This document shows, piece by piece, positions 63,718-64,000 of a DNA stretch of 64,000 nucleotides. The first letter of the stretch is position 1, and every line of letters starts with the position of its first letter. Source of the stretch: Neocallimastix lanati (nom. inval.) (lineage: Eukaryota > Neocallimastigomycota > Neocallimastigomycetes > Neocallimastigales > Neocallimastigaceae); assembly GCA_016946835.1 (NCBI GenBank), contig JACVTC010000017.1:662001-726000 (forward strand), written 5' to 3'. The notes under the pieces were generated by a model. It was not told the DNA's origin. It worked only from the letters and a program-made list of their open reading frames with translations, and did no database searches. The translations under genes and the position numbers were made by a program.

Positions 63718-64000
63718 ATGGATAAACATAAATATAATAAAAGTGATAACTATTATGAGGATTTTTATAATGAAAATGAAGTTGTTATTAAAATAAAAAG
63801 AAATGAATTAATAAAAGGTAAATTGATAAATGAAGGAAATAAATGGTTTATCAATAACAAAACTGAAAAAATATATATAAATTCTGCTAAGGCCCGTAAT
63901 AGAGCTTTTAATGGAGATTTAGTTGCGGTAGAAATTGATTCTAGAAATTCTAATTCAGGTATTGTAGTTAAATATTTTGGTATATATATGAAAATTAGAT
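63718..64000 (+). CDS. Dis3/RNB-family exoribonuclease, N-terminal part (runs off window)
   Basis: Only the first ~87 codons are visible. VVIKIKRNELIKGKLI followed by YINSAKARNRAFNGDLVAVE matches the first cold-shock/OB domain of Dis3-type exonucleases (Dis3, Dis3L, Dis3L2 or Ssd1), where a segment of the form KARNRA-NGD-V-V is characteristic. These enzymes degrade RNA 3' to 5' through an RNB domain that would lie beyond the window edge. The short N-terminus (about 22 residues before the OB strand) has no PIN domain, so Dis3L2 or Ssd1-like forms are more likely than nuclear Dis3. A donor-like GTATATAT begins at 63980, so the reading frame after codon 87 may be intronic. Confidence 0.7.
   Translation, partial: MDKHKYNKSDNYYEDFYNENEVVIKIKRNELIKGKLINEGNKWFINNKTEKIYINSAKARNRAFNGDLVAVEIDSRNSNSGIVVKYFGIYMKIR

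Overview
The window is from a eukaryotic nuclear genome with extremely AT-rich DNA, long poly-A/poly-T runs, many ATT/AAAAT microsatellites, and genes cut by short AT-rich introns that begin GTA(A/T) and end TAG/CAG/AAG. Coding exons stand out because they are much less AT-biased. A septin gene is present, which argues against Dictyostelium (septins are absent there). An NADP-type glutamate dehydrogenase, a ubiquitin-S27a fusion, a mitochondrial-type enoyl reductase and a C11orf65/MFI-like gene fit a flagellated early-diverging fungus. My best guess, from composition and repeat style rather than from a diagnostic gene, is an anaerobic gut fungus (Neocallimastigomycota).

Layout: 3.5-6.7 kb, three-exon CCCH zinc-finger protein (+). 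7.5-10.7 kb, decayed repeats, a MITE and a relic gene. 11.3-17.5 kb, a large inverted duplication with two divergent, almost identical GDH genes. 19.3-23.1 kb, a decayed LINE carrying a tRNA-derived SINE insertion with a 15-bp target duplication. 24.1-27.3 kb, an eight-exon RCC1-repeat gene (-). 28.4-31.1 kb, repeat debris and an ankyrin-like relic. 31.5-32.2 kb, an intronless six-TM protein (-). 33.4-35.6 kb, a six-exon SLC10/bile-acid-symporter-like transporter (+). 37.6-38.4 kb, the longest copy of a dispersed retroposon-like repeat. 39.8-42.3 kb, a ten-exon C11orf65/MFI-like gene (-). 42.6-44.8 kb, a second LINE copy. 45.4-47.5 kb, an eleven-exon septin (-). 49.5-52.2 kb, a Ty3/gypsy relic. 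53.0-55.2 kb, a pseudogene copy of the enoyl reductase; 55.7-56.6 kb, a third LINE tail; 57.2-59.4 kb, the intact nine-exon enoyl reductase (-). 60.5-60.9 kb, ubiquitin-S27a (+). 62.2-62.7 kb, another old repeat. 63.7 kb to the edge, the start of a Dis3/RNB-type exonuclease (+).

The genes are unrelated housekeeping and cell-biology genes, not an operon or cluster. I reconstructed the multi-exon models by hand from splice motifs and reading-frame phase; every internal junction in the reported models keeps frame. I saw no evidence of a novel multi-gene system. The most informative observations are the GDH inverted duplication with separate promoters, the SINE insertion with a matching empty site, the micro-exons, and the tandem enoyl-reductase gene and pseudogene pair.
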